The position numbers and the translations under genes are program-made. A DNA stretch of 38,160 nt from Bruticola sp004554425 (GTDB taxonomy: Bacteria > Vulcanimicrobiota > Xenobia > Xenobiales > Xenobiaceae): assembly GCA_958366945.1 (NCBI GenBank), contig CATXCY010000028.1, positions 1-38,160 of the forward strand, in the 5' to 3' direction. Of this stretch, positions 7,508-16,700 are shown piece by piece. Numbering within the stretch: the stretch's first letter is position 1; each line of letters opens with the position of its first letter. The notes beneath the pieces were generated by a model, which worked only from the letters and a program-made list of their open reading frames with translations, was not told the DNA's origin and did not search any database.

Positions 7508-7905
7508 CTACTACTCGCCAGCGTATCTACCTTCCGCCCAAAGTTAACCCCAAAAACTAGACGGCAAGCGGAGCGACGCCGTCAAACCTATGTACGCCTG
7601 CTGTTTACTCCCGCCATTCAGCTACAAAATGACCGCCTGAAATGTTCCCCTCCTTACGTTAAAAAGCCACTACCCGCCAATGTACCTACCTCCCGCCAGA
7701 AGTTACCCCCAAAAGGCGACGGCAAGCGAAGTGATGCCGTCAAACCTATGTACGCCTGCTGTTTACTCCCGCCATTCAGCTACAAAATGACCGCCTAAAA
7801 TATTCCCCTCCTTCCGCTAAAAATCCACTGCCAGCCAATGCACTTACCTCCCGCTAAAAGTTCCCCCCCAAAGGTGGCGGCCAGCGAAGCGATGCCGCTA
7901 CACCG
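7508..7905. repeat. 158-bp tandem repeat, about two and a half copies
   Basis: The string GACGGCAAGCG begins at 7560 and 7718, and its diverged form GGCGGCCAGCG at 7876, giving an exact 158-bp period. Each unit contains a GACGGC...GCCGTC hairpin, and the first two share a long identical stretch around CAAACCTATGTACGCCTGC. The third copy is partial and more diverged. The unit carries no clear reading frame. This suggests local unequal duplication of a non-coding element. Confidence 0.8.
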
Positions 7906-8060
7906 AGGCGGGCACAGTTTTTGGCATACAGGCGGAGGAAGCGGTGATGGAAGGCGCAGAACATTGGCCGCGCTTTAGCGCGGTCCAGTTCAAGCCTGGA
8001 AGAACCGCTGTCGGAGCTAACCAACATGAACATGAGCTCGCAGCCAGAACTTATAGCGTA

Positions 8061-8137
8061 ATTTTTGGCTATATCGGTAGCGCAGGCCTCTGGCCACGAA
8101 GTGGACAGTCAGCCGAAGCGTCGATATAGCCAAAAAT
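8061..8137. repeat. 77-nt hairpin with perfect 16-bp arms
   Basis: ATTTTTGGCTATATCG at 8061-8076 is exactly complementary to 8122-8137. The 45-nt loop itself folds, with CTGGCCAC-GAA-GTGGACAG forming an inner stem-loop. There is no T run beyond the arm on either strand, so it is not a simple terminator. It may be a palindromic miniature element or a structured RNA. Confidence 0.65.
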
Positions 8138-8416
8138 GTAGCTAACACAAAATAGCTAACGGGCGGGCGGAACACTATTAGCGTCTCTACAAGAAAAACT
8201 GTGCCAACACAAAACACAGCCCGCAACACAAAAAACAGCACCGAACCCAAAAAAAGCAGCATGCTACATAAGAAACAGTCACAGGCATAAAAAAGCGAGA
8301 AACAGCGAAGAAGGCACAAAGGCAAGATCGTTGGAAGTAGAGGCAGCATTTTAAGTTTAGCGCAGGGTTAAGCCTTAAAAAGCATATTTGACAATTAGCA
8401 GCGAGAGCAAAGCACA

Positions 8417-9700
8417 ATGTTAGAAAAACTTAAGCAAATATGGCAGAGCAAATTTGTCAAAAATGTGCTGACTACATATTTAACAAGATTTTCTGGCGTT
8501 TTTTTGGGACTTTTGACAACGGTATTATCTTCACGAGCGGTGGGGCCGGAAGGGCGCGGTTGGATGGCTTGCGCTTTTAATATATCGTACTTAGGCTGTG
8601 CCTTCGGATGTTTCGGATTAAACGTATCTAATTTAGTATTAGGCGCTAAGTTGACTCAGCAGCGAGCCCAGCTTGTCGGCAATTCGCTGAGCATTTCTTT
8701 TTTTGCCTCTGTAATATTGGCTGCCATATTGCTTAGCATACAGACAATCAGTCCTGAGCTTATTCCTTTGCCAGGCGTTTTTATGGCAGCTACAATTGTT
8801 TATACATTTTTACTGTTAGTTTATACTACTGTACAATCGCTGCTTTACGCTTTTGATATGGTAAAAATTTGCAATTGGCAAGAATTTTTCTCCAAATTGC
8901 TGATTTTTGCTATTACTATTGGATTATGCTGGCTAGGAATAGGCTCGCCTGCTAAATTTTTTGCCGCTTTTTTAATTGGCATAGGTTTAGCGGCTATTTG
9001 GCGTTTATATAGCGCTTATAGTTTTGCTGGCCAATGGTCACTGTTTTCTTGGAAGCTGTTTTGCCAATCGGCAAGCTATAACTTTAAAGCTTTTCTCTTT
9101 TCGGCTTTCTATAGCGCTATCCAAATGGCTGATATTTTAATTATTCAATATTGTTCCGGCCCCGAACAATCAGGCTATTACAATATCGTTGGCGCCATTC
9201 GCAGCTTAACGCTGGCTTTTACTTTAATTGTCAACCAAATGTTATTGCCAAGGTTGTCAGCTAAATGCAAAACTATCCGCGATTGTTTGCCTATGGTTTG
9301 GAAAGCTAACGCTTTCTTTTTAGTTTTTAATATAATATTGGCTACAATATTGGCTATTTTTATGCCTTGGTGCATAAATTTAATTTTAGGGCCGGAATTT
9401 GCTCCAAGTTCAACTATGCTTATGTGGATGCTGCCCGGTATTATTTTCTTTAATGGATACACTATTCTAACTACAGTTTTTAATTTGGCCGGACAACCTT
9501 ATAGCGCTACACTTTGGTTGGCCGCTTGCACAGCTTTAGATTTATTCCTTTGCTATTACTGGAATAGCAGAGGCGGATTGGGAGCAGCTCAAGCTTTTTC
9601 CTGCGCTTCTTTCATGCTCTTTAGCGGAGCTTGGCTGCATACTTTACTTCACAAATATACAAATTCCGGCTTGCAAGAATTAGATACGCTCAATAAATAA
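8417..9700 (+). CDS. Polysaccharide flippase, Wzx/MOP superfamily
   Basis: A 427-residue integral membrane protein with about twelve hydrophobic segments. The N-terminal region (FVKNVLTTYLTRFSGVFLGLLTTVLSSRAVGPEGRGWMA) is typical of lipid-linked oligosaccharide flippases that move repeat units across the inner membrane. The length suits the family. It is isolated from the glycosyltransferase genes of 20.6-27.5 kb, and no polymerase gene is next to it. The ribosome binding site is weak, which leaves the exact ATG a little uncertain. It is followed by a strong bidirectional terminator. Confidence 0.85.
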   Translation: MLEKLKQIWQSKFVKNVLTTYLTRFSGVFLGLLTTVLSSRAVGPEGRGWMACAFNISYLGCAFGCFGLNVSNLVLGAKLTQQRAQLVGNSLSISFFASVILAAILLSIQTISPELIPLPGVFMAATIVYTFLLLVYTTVQSLLYAFDMVKICNWQEFFSKLLIFAITIGLCWLGIGSPAKFFAAFLIGIGLAAIWRLYSAYSFAGQWSLFSWKLFCQSASYNFKAFLFSAFYSAIQMADILIIQYCSGPEQSGYYNIVGAIRSLTLAFTLIVNQMLLPRLSAKCKTIRDCLPMVWKANAFFLVFNIILATILAIFMPWCINLILGPEFAPSSTMLMWMLPGIIFFNGYTILTTVFNLAGQPYSATLWLAACTALDLFLCYYWNSRGGLGAAQAFSCASFMLFSGAWLHTLLHKYTNSGLQELDTLNK

Positions 9701-9704
9701 GAAA

Positions 9705-9735
9705 AGTCGCAGCCAAATGTTTGGCAACTGCGACT
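9705..9735. terminator. Bidirectional intrinsic terminator
   Basis: AGTCGCAG (9705-9712) pairs with CTGCGACT (9728-9735), with an inner CCAAA/TTTGG pairing, followed by CTATTTT on the plus strand and T-rich sequence on the minus strand. It serves the convergent flippase and SLBB/HhH protein genes. Confidence 0.8.
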
Positions 9736-9770
9736 CTATTTTAGGCAGTATTGCTAATTAACACTATAAG

Positions 9771-11036
9771 TTAAAGCTTTACATAAGGCTCCAACTTAGA
9801 ATAGCTAGCTTCGCCTATACCGATAACATCTTTAAGTTGAGCTTTATTGGTAAATTTACCGTCGGGCAACTTGTTGCGGTGATCGATAATAGACTTGGAA
9901 ATAGAAGGGCCAACGCCGGGAATTTTCTGTAACTCCTCTTCACTAGCGGTATTGAGATTGATAGTAAATTCCGCGCTAGAAGCAGCATCGCCTTTTTCAT
10001 TATTGCCAGCACTACTAGCTTTGCCATTATCCTTCGCTTTAACATTGCCGCTATCAGAAGCCGATTCTCGAGCTTTTTCGGCGATAATGCCAGAAGTATC
10101 AGCTCTTTGCTCCACTACGCCAGTACCGCTCAAACTGTCAGTTTCGCCTTTAAATGCTACGTAAATTTTGTCTTCATCTTTAATACGTTTAGCTAAATTG
10201 ACGCTTAAAGGCTCAGCGTTGTCACTCATGCCGCCGGCGGCTTTAATAGCGTCGTCAACTCGAGAATCGAAAGGCAAAGTGACTATGCCTGGATTTTTTA
10301 CTGCACCTACAACGTATACTTTAATACCGTCCAACTTAACTTTACCTACAGTAGGTAAAGCTTTTTTATCGGCAGTTAAACTTTGGGCTGTTTCTTCGTC
10401 AACTTCAACAATTAAAGGCTCGTCACCATGATTCTCGGTAGTTTCAGAATTAAAGGCTTGATTTCCAGTAGCTGAAGAAGCAACAGTTTGCTTGCCAGAT
10501 TGGGCCAATTCGGTTCCATCTAAAACACGTTCGGCGCCGCGATCATTTAAGGGTGAATAAATGAAAGTAATTAAAATAGCGCCGATGATAAAGCAAAGCA
10601 AACCTAAGCCAATAACAAAGCGCTTGGTCTCTTTGGTTAAGGTCTGAGCTTCAGACTTACTGCCAGACGAGCCACTTTTGCTGCTAGAAGAACTGCTAGA
10701 GCTTTTGGAAGAAGATGACGTTGAAGAACTTGACGAACTTGAAGAGCTTTTGGAACGCGAAGCGCCAACAGCTTTAATTAAGTCTTGCTGGCTGGGAATA
10801 AAACGATCTTTGCCAGAACTATTGCTGCTGGCTAAAGAATCGACCGCACTGCGACGCGACGACGAAGAAGAGGAAGATAAGCTGCCTTCACTCCAAGAAT
10901 GAGTATGGATCTCGCGATCAGAATCCATTTGTTGCAAAAGCTTTTGCACATTAGGATTACCAAATCTAGCATTGGCACCGCTATTTTCGCCAAAATTATC
11001 TTCTAAAGCTTGTTTGTATTTATCGCTCTCACTCAT
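9771..11036 (-). CDS. Membrane-anchored SLBB and helix-hairpin-helix protein (ComEA-like) with serine-rich cytoplasmic tail
   Basis: A 421-residue protein. Residues 1-139 are hydrophilic and contain a serine tract (about 95-127, almost all Ser). One membrane helix lies at about 140-160 (FVIGLGLLCFIIGAILITFIYS). An SLBB domain follows at about 238-297 (VYVVGAVKNPGIVTLPFDSRVDDAIKAAGG), then a linker, then a C-terminal ComEA-type double helix-hairpin-helix at about 358-421 (INLNTASEEELQKIPGVGPSISKSII). In ComEA this architecture holds DNA outside the membrane during natural transformation. The long serine-rich cytoplasmic extension is not part of ordinary ComEA. The start has GGGGGAGGA 9 nt upstream. 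No comEC is nearby, so a role in DNA uptake is inferred from domains only. Confidence 0.85.
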   Translation of the reverse strand: MSESDKYKQALEDNFGENSGANARFGNPNVQKLLQQMDSDREIHTHSWSEGSLSSSSSSSRRSAVDSLASSNSSGKDRFIPSQQDLIKAVGASRSKSSSSSSSSSTSSSSKSSSSSSSSKSGSSGSKSEAQTLTKETKRFVIGLGLLCFIIGAILITFIYSPLNDRGAERVLDGTELAQSGKQTVASSATGNQAFNSETTENHGDEPLIVEVDEETAQSLTADKKALPTVGKVKLDGIKVYVVGAVKNPGIVTLPFDSRVDDAIKAAGGMSDNAEPLSVNLAKRIKDEDKIYVAFKGETDSLSGTGVVEQRADTSGIIAEKARESASDSGNVKAKDNGKASSAGNNEKGDAASSAEFTINLNTASEEELQKIPGVGPSISKSIIDHRNKLPDGKFTNKAQLKDVIGIGEASYSKLEPYVKL

Positions 11037-11059
11037 GCTATATACAATCCTCCCCCTTA

Positions 11060-11141
11060 AAAGAACAAAAAAGCGAATTGAGTAAACTGAAAACTATTTT
11101 GCTTAACCTTTACCCAATTTCCAGCCTCCCAACTCGCTTTT
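11060..11141 (-). terminator. Long terminator-like hairpin between GHMP kinase and SLBB/HhH genes
   Basis: Arms at 11069-11080 and 11130-11141 match at 11 of 12 positions, and an inner stem (8 of 9) adds to it. On the minus strand it is followed by TTTTTTGTTCTTTT and, almost directly, by the ribosome binding site of the next gene. It looks like a terminator or attenuator; there is little space for a promoter after it. Confidence 0.6.
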
Positions 11142-11161
11142 CTATATTTGTATTTACAGCT

Positions 11162-12175
11162 TTACTTATTATTTTCCAAAACTTTCAAGCCTTCATTATC
11201 GATAGAGACATCTAAAATGTCGGCACCTTTGGAGCGCAAAGCTTCGATCACTTTTTCTTTATTTTCGGGCTTGCTTAAAGTAAGCATACAACCACCGCCG
11301 CCAGCGCCGCAAATTTTAGAAGCTAAAGCACCAGCATTTTTAGCAGCTAATACCATAGAATCGATACGATCATTAGTTACGCCTTCAGCTAAACCGCGCC
11401 TATTTTGCCATTCGCGATCTAAAGCTTTGCCTACTTTGTCCAGATCTTCGCAAATAAGCGCATCCCACATTTGATGTGCAGTATCTTCGATAGCTTCCAT
11501 ACGCTTAACGGTATCGCCCTCTTGATCTACGTAGCGCTTAAGCATATTCCAGTTGCTAGTGCCAGAAAAATGGCTAATACCGGTAAAAGAAACGACCATA
11601 GAATCGTTGAGCAACTTGAAAAATTCGGCAGAAGGATACAAAGTGCGGATATTATGACCGTCAACTTTGAATTCTAAACCGTTAATGCCGCCCAAACAAG
11701 CTCCGTAATAATCTTGGTATCCGGTAGGAATGCGCAAATTTTGAGCTTCTAAACCAGCGCCATACATAATAATATCGTGAATAGAATCGTCACGACCGGA
11801 GAAAAGGCCCAACGCTTTAGACATAGACATAAGCAAACTGGAAGAGGCGCCTAAGCCGGAACCTTTGGGAGCGGCGCTCTTAGTACGCAATTCTAAACCA
11901 CCTTGCGGAGCGTAAAACTTTACAGCTCTCGCTAAAAGATCCAATTTGCCACCCAAAGAAAGCTCCTCGGTATTCTCTACCTCTACGCTTTGGTCCAAAT
12001 CTTCAGAAACCAAACGCACTCTATTTCCTTCCAAAGGCGTAACTGAAGCTCTGGAGTGCAAGCTAATAGAAGCAGTAACCGTTAAAGGATCATGCAAGAA
12101 TAAGTAAAGCGGATGCAAATCCAAGGTGCCGCCGGCTAAGTCTATGCGCATAGGCGCAGTTACAGTAATACTCAT
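11162..12175 (-). CDS. GHMP-family sugar kinase, heptose-7-phosphate kinase-like
   Basis: A 337-residue cytoplasmic ATP-dependent kinase. Motif 1 is at the N-terminus (APMRIDLAGGTLDLHP), the ATP-binding motif 2 PKGSGLGASSSLL is at about 103-115, and motif 3 KICGAGGGGCMLTL is near the C-terminus. The form of motif 1 is that of D-glycero-D-manno-heptose-7-phosphate kinases and related fucokinases, which act in nucleotide-sugar supply. No other heptose-pathway gene is in the window, so the sugar is uncertain. AAGGA precedes the start. It follows an ATP-grasp gene on the same strand, separated by a hairpin. Confidence 0.82.
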   Translation of the reverse strand: MSITVTAPMRIDLAGGTLDLHPLYLFLHDPLTVTASISLHSRASVTPLEGNRVRLVSEDLDQSVEVENTEELSLGGKLDLLARAVKFYAPQGGLELRTKSAAPKGSGLGASSSLLMSMSKALGLFSGRDDSIHDIIMYGAGLEAQNLRIPTGYQDYYGACLGGINGLEFKVDGHNIRTLYPSAEFFKLLNDSMVVSFTGISHFSGTSNWNMLKRYVDQEGDTVKRMEAIEDTAHQMWDALICEDLDKVGKALDREWQNRRGLAEGVTNDRIDSMVLAAKNAGALASKICGAGGGGCMLTLSKPENKEKVIEALRSKGADILDVSIDNEGLKVLENNK

Positions 12176-12192
12176 TTAATTTATTCCTTTAT

Positions 12193-12254
12193 GGATATAA
12201 AAACAAACAATCAAAGCTACCACTCAAGAATATATACACAAATAGCAGCTTTGA
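12193..12254 (-). terminator. Terminator-like hairpin after the ATP-grasp gene
   Basis: TCAAAGCT (12211-12218) is the exact complement of AGCTTTGA (12247-12254). On the minus strand the stem is followed by TTGTTTGTTTTTA. The loop is long (28 nt), so strength is moderate. It stands only about 20 bases before the ribosome binding site of the GHMP kinase gene. Confidence 0.5.
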
Positions 12255-12268
12255 ATCTGGACATTATT

Positions 12269-13660
12269 TTAATTCAAGACGAAGCACGGCAGAGAACCGC
12301 CGCCAGAAGTTACGTTGCATAACGAAGAAAGCGACAAGCGAGCCGTAGCGCCGGACATACGATAATTAAAGGCGTAAGGATCCAAGTCTACGATATATTC
12401 TCCCCACTCTAAGCCTTTTTCTTCACTCCAAGAAGGGAAAAGTTCGCGGGAAACCGGGATGCGAGTTTGTACCAAATAATCGTGCTCTAAAGCTGCATTT
12501 ATGGAGTTGTCCCACTCGCTCTCATTTTGCTCCCAGCCAAAATAGATACCGTGGCCGCCGTAAGAATCGTTGGGCTTCAAAACTAAGTTGCGCCTATTGC
12601 GACGTATGTAAGTAAGTAAATCTACCTCTTTGCCATCAGGATCAGTAGTAGTACCTTGAGCTAAACGGCGAGTCCAAGAAATGGTATCCTTAATAGCTGC
12701 AATTTGCTCAGCGGTTAATAAATCGTGATATTTACTATCCGTTAAGAGAGCAAAAATAGCCTTTTTGTGCAAAATTTTAGAGCGGAAAGAGTTGACCATG
12801 CAAACTTTGCCATCTTTAACGGCATTGTACATAGCCTGAGCTTCATCCAATTTTTCCACAAATTCGCTTACCAAAACGCGACGGTAAAGCACATCAATCT
12901 TTTGGCCTTCGAAGCTGAGATATTCGCCATTATATTCCAAGTTGCGATGATCGGTCACAATAGTGGGACAGCCACGCGAGCCAAAATAGTCTTTCAAAAT
13001 GTAAAATTCGTGACGCGTAGGTACTCCGGCAAAATCGACAATTGCGATAGTGGGATTACGTTTCTCTCCGCTCCACTCTTCCCAACAATGCAAAATTGTA
13101 TCTAAAAGTTCTTTAGAAATATCGAAAGGCTCGAGACCATGCTCTTGGGCAAATTCTCTAAACTCGGGACGGCGCAAGAAAATATTGCTCATAGTGTCGG
13201 AATAGCCGATACCAGCGGGACTCTCAGCATTATATTCTACAAAATGGCAAGAGCCGCCATTGAGGAAAGAGTCAAAACGAGCCGTAGTAGAAATACCGCT
13301 ATAGCCTGGTTTGAAAGAAATAAGCTCTTTCTCAATATCGGTCAACCCCAAGAAATCTTGCAATTTTTCGTCATGCAAAATGTACTCGACCAAAATTTGC
13401 ATAGCTGTAGCTACTTTATTTACTTTATCTTGGAGCAAGTAAAGTTGCTCTTTCGTAACCAAGCTGGGACGCAAAAACGGACAGACAATACGATCTCCGT
13501 ATTTGATATTGCGCTCGTCCATATCGCGGCGCAAATCGGCAGCGAACTCGCTCAAATCGATGCGCTCGAGCATAGCGTGATAGTCGGCTATGCACTGACG
13601 TCTCCTAGCTTCGCTGGCCATAGCAGCCGCAGTTAATGAAGATGGACTCTCTCCAAACAT
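12269..13660 (-). CDS. Circularly permuted ATP-grasp family protein (glutathionylspermidine synthase-like)
   Basis: A 463-residue protein resembling circularly permuted ATP-grasp enzymes. FVEYNAESPAGIGYSD at about 141-156 and the ATP-binding segment LVLKPNDSYGGHGIYFG at about 359-375 are the clearest motifs; the order suggests the permuted arrangement. ATP-grasp enzymes join a carboxylate to an amine or thiol through an acyl phosphate, but the substrates of this one are unknown. The usual partners of permuted ATP-grasp genes (alpha-E protein, transglutaminase) are not next to it. The start is the ATG at 13660 with AGGAG 7 nt upstream; upstream in-frame ATG and GTG codons lie in the terminator hairpin of the preceding gene. 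Neighbours are a STAND NTPase and a GHMP kinase. Confidence 0.72.
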   Translation of the reverse strand: MFGESPSSLTAAAMASEARRRQCIADYHAMLERIDLSEFAADLRRDMDERNIKYGDRIVCPFLRPSLVTKEQLYLLQDKVNKVATAMQILVEYILHDEKLQDFLGLTDIEKELISFKPGYSGISTTARFDSFLNGGSCHFVEYNAESPAGIGYSDTMSNIFLRRPEFREFAQEHGLEPFDISKELLDTILHCWEEWSGEKRNPTIAIVDFAGVPTRHEFYILKDYFGSRGCPTIVTDHRNLEYNGEYLSFEGQKIDVLYRRVLVSEFVEKLDEAQAMYNAVKDGKVCMVNSFRSKILHKKAIFALLTDSKYHDLLTAEQIAAIKDTISWTRRLAQGTTTDPDGKEVDLLTYIRRNRRNLVLKPNDSYGGHGIYFGWEQNESEWDNSINAALEHDYLVQTRIPVSRELFPSWSEEKGLEWGEYIVDLDPYAFNYRMSGATARLSLSSLCNVTSGGGSLPCFVLN

Positions 13661-13681
13661 AATTACACTCCTAGACATTAG

Positions 13682-13713
13682 TTCAAAAAGATCGCGAACG
13701 TGCACAGCGATCT
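13682..13713 (-). terminator. Terminator overlapping the STAND gene stop codon
   Basis: AGATCGC (13689-13695) and GCGATCT (13707-13713) form a 7-bp stem, followed on the minus strand by TTTTTGAAC. The stem includes part of the NTPase stop codon, and the ATP-grasp gene's ribosome binding site follows about 10 bases after the T run. Confidence 0.6.
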
Positions 13714-16700
13714 AGTCTTGGCCTAAAGCCGGCTCATTTAATTGACCGGTCAGGACGTCTTTAATAGGATAACCAATCTTGGTCAAAGATTCAGTAATGG
13801 CTTTGCGGTCGTTAGATAAGCCTACCCATTTGGCAATAAGCATATCGGCACATTTCTCATCAGCTACAGCCATTAAAGTAAGTTCCGACAAAATGTCCAA
13901 GGCAGCAGCTCGCTTGCCGGCCAACTTGTCGCTAAGCAACTCATCAGCACATTCTTTGACGCCACGCATGCGCAAAGAGAAAATAGGCACACCGGCCAAA
14001 AGTTGCAAAGCCATCTTGGGATTATTTCTAATCATAGAAACGGCCAAGCTGATCTTAGCTTCGGACTTAACTTCCATGTCATCTTCTATTTCCAAATACT
14101 CGGCAGTAGCGCTCTCGTAATCGCCCAAAGCTAACCAGCAGCGCACAATCAGCAATAAAGTTTTTTGCTTCTCGCCTGCAGGCAAACTCTTCACATAACG
14201 ACGTACTTTCTTGATAAGCTTGACCAAAGTCTCTTTGGATCGAGGCTCGCGGATCAGCTTGGCCAATACGCACAAGTCGGAAGCTTTGCTTAAGTCTTGG
14301 ACTTCAAGTTTTTCCAATTCGCCAATAACTTCCAAGATCAGAGCTCTGGCTCCAGCTTCGTCGCCGCCATTGCGCTTGGAAGAAGCAATAGTAAGCAAAG
14401 CTTCACGTCTCTTTTCAGGAACAGCTTCTGCCCGTGCTGCTTCTTCAGCGTCGAGCAAAATTTGGTCGGAAGATGAAACGTTACCACAAAGCGACTCTTG
14501 GACAGCCAATTGGGCTAAAGTAATGGCTTGAGCCGCGCTGGCTTTCATAGATTTGGCTACTTCCAAAGCTTTGTCTTGAGTGCGTCTAGCCCAATCGTCC
14601 TCGCCCATTTTGTAGAGGTTGCCAGCCAGAGCAGCTAAAAGATTGGCCCTCACTCTCATATCAGGAATTTCCAAAGCTACTTTAATGGAAGAATCATAAT
14701 ATTCCAAAGAACGCTCTTCATTGATATTGGCAGAAATACCAACTACCATAGCTGCTCTGGTTTCGGTATCGATACGGTTGGGCGCCGGAGCTTCCCAAGC
14801 TTGCAAAGAGTGGAAAGCTAAATTTCGGGCTCTATCCGGACAGCCTATAGCGGCAGCACAACTAGAAAGCAACGACAAAGCTTTGGCCTGTTCTTCCAAG
14901 TCGGCAATATGGAAAGCCAGCGAAGCACTTAAATTGAGCGTATCTTTGGCGCCCTTAAAATCGCGGGCTTCATGTCTAGCCAAAGAGAGCCAAACCCAAG
15001 CGCCGACACGCAAAGCCGGATCTTCAATAGTTTCAATAACCGCTCCTAAGCGCACGAAGACATCGCGCCAACCTTTAGTGCGAGAAACACCGGTAATTAA
15101 ACGAGAAGCGGCAATAATTGACTTCTGCCTATAGATAGGAGAATGTAAAGCTACAATCGTGGTAATAAGATCTTCAAAAGAAGAAACGATCCAATTTTCG
15201 TTGCTATATTTAACTAGCTCAACTACTAAGCGAGAAATAGCTTCTACACGCTTGGCTTCATCTTTATAGGAGCCAATAAATTCCAAAGCGGTACGAAAAG
15301 CTTGAGCCCGTTCTTCTTCGGGAGCCAAATCGAGCGCTGCAATCTTGCTCTCTAGCTCTTCGCCAGTTTCCAACTTAATATCAATGGCATTTACTTCATT
15401 GACTAAAGCTTTACTTAAATCATATTCGCAAGATTTAGAACGACGTACAGTAGCGATATCTTCGTTGAGTCTGGTCAGGCGGCGCTCACGTTCTTCTTTA
15501 TCGGTAATACGTTGAGCACAGCTAATGGCCAATTTCAAAATTTCCAAACGCTTAGCCTTAGACAAACCGCTCATTATACTTAAGCGCCAAGCTACAGACA
15601 CGCTGTGACTCATATTGCGACAGTTGCGGAAGATAGGCACAAGCGCTTCTAAAGGCATAATCTTCAACAAATCGGCCATAATAAAAGCGAAGAGTAAACG
15701 ATCTTCCTGGCTCATATCTACATAAACGATAGTGCCAGCCTTGGTAGTGAGGCTCTTAGCGGTCTCAGTTTGACCTTCTTCTAAAGCTTGCCAAGCCAAA
15801 AGCAACAAAGCTTTGAGGCGAGAGGATTCACGTTGTAAAAGCATAGCGCGATCGGCAGCTAAACCAAATTGGCCAGCGTCAGCCAAATCGTGCAAACCGT
15901 TCATCACTTCTTTGGCACGCAATCTGGGAATACGCAAACCGTAGCTGACAATGCGAGGCAATTCGCGCTCTTGCAAAGCAGCTCTCAAGCAACGGGACAA
16001 ATCGTCCAAAACGGCGCTTAAAGAGTGAGTTTTGGCCAGCTTAGTTTTGATGAAGGGGCCTTCACCGAGCCAATGTAAAGTGGAAAAATCGCAGCGTCTA
16101 GCTGTGCGAGCAAATCTGTCACAATGGTAGCCAAGATAGAACCAGCCATAATGATCGTCCATTTCATCCCATGAAGGATACGAATCGCGGAAGAAAGAGA
16201 TGACTTGTTCGTGAACCTGAACTAAGTCGCGGCGATAACGATTGGCGATCAGACGGCCCAGGCGTCTGCTAAAGAAGGAAAGACCATGCTCAACTTCATT
16301 ATGACGAAGTAAAGGACGCAAATAAGTGAGTACACGTCCTACTCTGCTGGCTGAAAAGCCAAGAAAATCGGCAATACTAACTGCAGGTAAAGGCTCACCA
16401 GCTTCAGCAATTAAACAAGCGACAAAAACTAAATCGTCGTGAATTTCAAAAGGAGCTTGCTCATATTGTTCTTCCCACAGTACCGACAGAGCCGCTTCTA
16501 AAGCTTTAGGTGTAGAATTTAACTCGTGAGGCTTTATATCTTTATGACGAATAGCGTTAAGTAAATGGCGAGCAATTAAAAAGTTGCCTTCAGCGCCATT
16601 GACAAAGCTATCAATATATTCTTGCGGAGCCTCGGGAAATTGTGCGCAAGCCCAATGCTTCAACTCAGCCAAATTTTCTGCACAGCGACTGTCGATCCAC

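Larger units (their letters stand above)
7430..8416. other. Long non-coding repetitive region
   Basis: Almost 1 kb without a convincing gene. It holds a 158-bp tandem repeat (7508-7905), a GC-rich hairpin with arms CCGCGC and GCGCGG near 7968-7983, a 77-nt hairpin (8061-8137), and a segment (8146-8200) that resembles 35993-36070. Short frames inside, including one at 7944-8129, follow the repeats and have no family resemblance. GC content is higher than in the AT-rich gaps to the left. Confidence 0.6.

Noticed and set aside
7944..8129. A 62-codon plus-strand frame in the repeat region
   Set aside because: It crosses the hairpin at 8061-8137, has no ribosome binding site and no family resemblance; it follows the repeat composition.
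10678..10902. A Leu/Glu-rich frame opposite the serine tract of the SLBB/HhH gene
   Set aside because: It is the antisense of serine codons; the minus-strand gene has domains and a strong ribosome binding site.
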